From contig JAANYP010003248.1 of assembly GCA_020465985.1 (NCBI GenBank), positions 253,001-317,000 of the forward strand: a DNA stretch of 64,000 nt, written 5' to 3'. The stretch is from Centrapalus pauciflorus (lineage: Eukaryota; Streptophyta; Magnoliopsida; Asterales; Asteraceae). The notes under the pieces were generated by a model. It searched no databases, was not told the origin of the DNA, and saw only the letters and a program-made list of their open reading frames with translations. Shown one piece after another: positions 62,813 to 64,000 of this stretch (position 1 is the stretch's first letter; the number at the start of each line of letters is the position of its first letter). Made by a program: the position numbers and the translations under genes.

Positions 62813-64000
62813 TTATAAATGATCTAACATTTAACTAAGAGACACAAAAAGCAAACCTTGAAAGCGGCATGGTCAGAAATTTAAAGTTTAAACTATAAAT
62901 GATACTTTATATACTTCTTAAATTCAAATGTGGTTTTATTACTTGGCATATATTAAATATTTTATATTTGGATAACATACTGATGAAAAAGTCACTCTTA
63001 TCAAGGTTAGCAGTACAAACAAACAAGAAAGTTTGTTTTAAATGGTTGGTTTTGACAGATTTCAATATATTAATAAAATAGCTTACATTCTATTCAAATG
63101 GAGATGTATTTTATGTTACTAATTAGTATGGGAGTAAGCTCTTCGAGTATAACATCGTTGCTTGGGACCAATAGTCAACTGAGCCAAGAGGGTGCAACTT
63201 CATATCCTTAAAGGTTCAGTTGGGCCCAATAAGCTATGGAACACACGAACGATGAAATAAACCGGTTGTGATCGTCTTGGTTTACTTTTTAACCACAAAT
63301 GCAATATTGTAGCTACAAAAATCTGGACATAATTCAAAAATGAAGTGAAACAGTCAAAAGACAAGTGAGTGTAGAATTCTAGATGTACAACTTTGAATTT
63401 GAGGTAAAAATAAATCACAGAAACCTCAGAAAGCGAATTAGGACGATTACAACCAGTTATTTCATTGGTCCTAGGTTCCATAGTTGATTAGACCTCAATT
63501 GAGCCCTCAAGATTTGAAATGACACCCTCTTAAGCTCTTGGCCATGATCCACAACATTCTCTCAGATTTATCCTCATACCATCTTCCAAAGTGAAGAAAT
63601 ATCAGCTATTTTAATTGGTATATTTAGATCCATTAAAACTTTAACCGCTTTATTAGTTTACACTTTACACTGTAAATCTTGATGAAAATGAGTTTTTTAA
63701 GTTCGGGATGTTATCAACGATAATCCAAATATAACATTTATGGCATATATGCCAGCTAATAGGTTTTGTTTAAATTTTCAAAATCAATTTTCTTCCAATA
63801 GAATATTACTTTATCTACGGTCACATGATTATGTTTTTAGGAATTTATTTGATAACTATTGAATATTGACGTGACATGATACGATAGGTTGCAGTGTTGA
63901 GTGTTGATCATCCAAAGTGAATTTTCTAAAACATTATAAATTATTATCTACTTTAAAAAATTATATATTAAAACATTTACAGTAGTTAAGCCATTACACG
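62813..64000. other. Gene-free end of the window
   Basis: ORFs at 62899-63081 (+) and 63200-63481 (-) have no recognisable domain or splice context. I see no RNA gene and no element with definable ends. Confidence 0.45.

Overview
This is nuclear DNA from a flowering plant. The genes are split by GT-AG introns, intergenic DNA is long and AT-rich, and non-autonomous DNA transposons, Helitrons and (TA)n/(GA)n microsatellites are plentiful. All recognisable proteins are eudicot families. The family or species cannot be fixed from this window; an asterid such as Asteraceae is only an impression.

Layout: the 3' end of a UDP-glycosyltransferase gene (1-488, +); a complete seven-exon ACA1/2-type Ca2+-ATPase gene (5227-9426, +); a complete five-exon D-type cyclin gene of the CYCD5 type (10738-12261, -); an 11 kb gene-free stretch of decayed repeats; a BTB-TAZ scaffold gene of the BT4/BT5 type (24018-25892, +); a type I formin gene of the FH6 type (27676-31666, -); a repeat cluster with the remains of an organellar DNA polymerase gene (37932-39283, -); an NPY-type BTB/NPH3 gene (44448-46624, +); and a HOOKLESS1-like GNAT gene (52457-54202, -). 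The last 9.8 kb has no supported gene and is mostly transposon sequence.

I rebuilt the exons by reading splice sites and checking that frame was kept. The six complete genes give proteins of about 1011, 316, 384, 869, 587 and 409 residues, all close to family norms. The set and order (ACA, CYCD5, BT, FH6, NPY, HLS1) match from memory an Arabidopsis chromosome 4 block (ACA2, CYCD5;1, BT5, NPY5, HLS1) and its chromosome 5 duplicate (BT4, FH6, NPY3, an HLS1-like gene). The window is therefore best read as a conserved ancestral eudicot block enlarged by transposons. The genes do not form one pathway: they cover calcium export, cell-cycle entry, nutrient/stress scaffolding, actin nucleation, auxin-dependent organogenesis and hook or hormone control.

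I found no convincing undescribed multi-gene system. The most notable items are a 1.66 kb fold-back element with a perfect 9-bp target duplication and an internal 40-codon signal-peptide-like ORF; a Gly-to-Lys change in the acetyl-CoA motif of the HLS1-like protein; E2F-type sites and a palindrome in front of the cyclin gene; and four fold-back elements of different sequence, all flanked by perfect 9-bp duplications.
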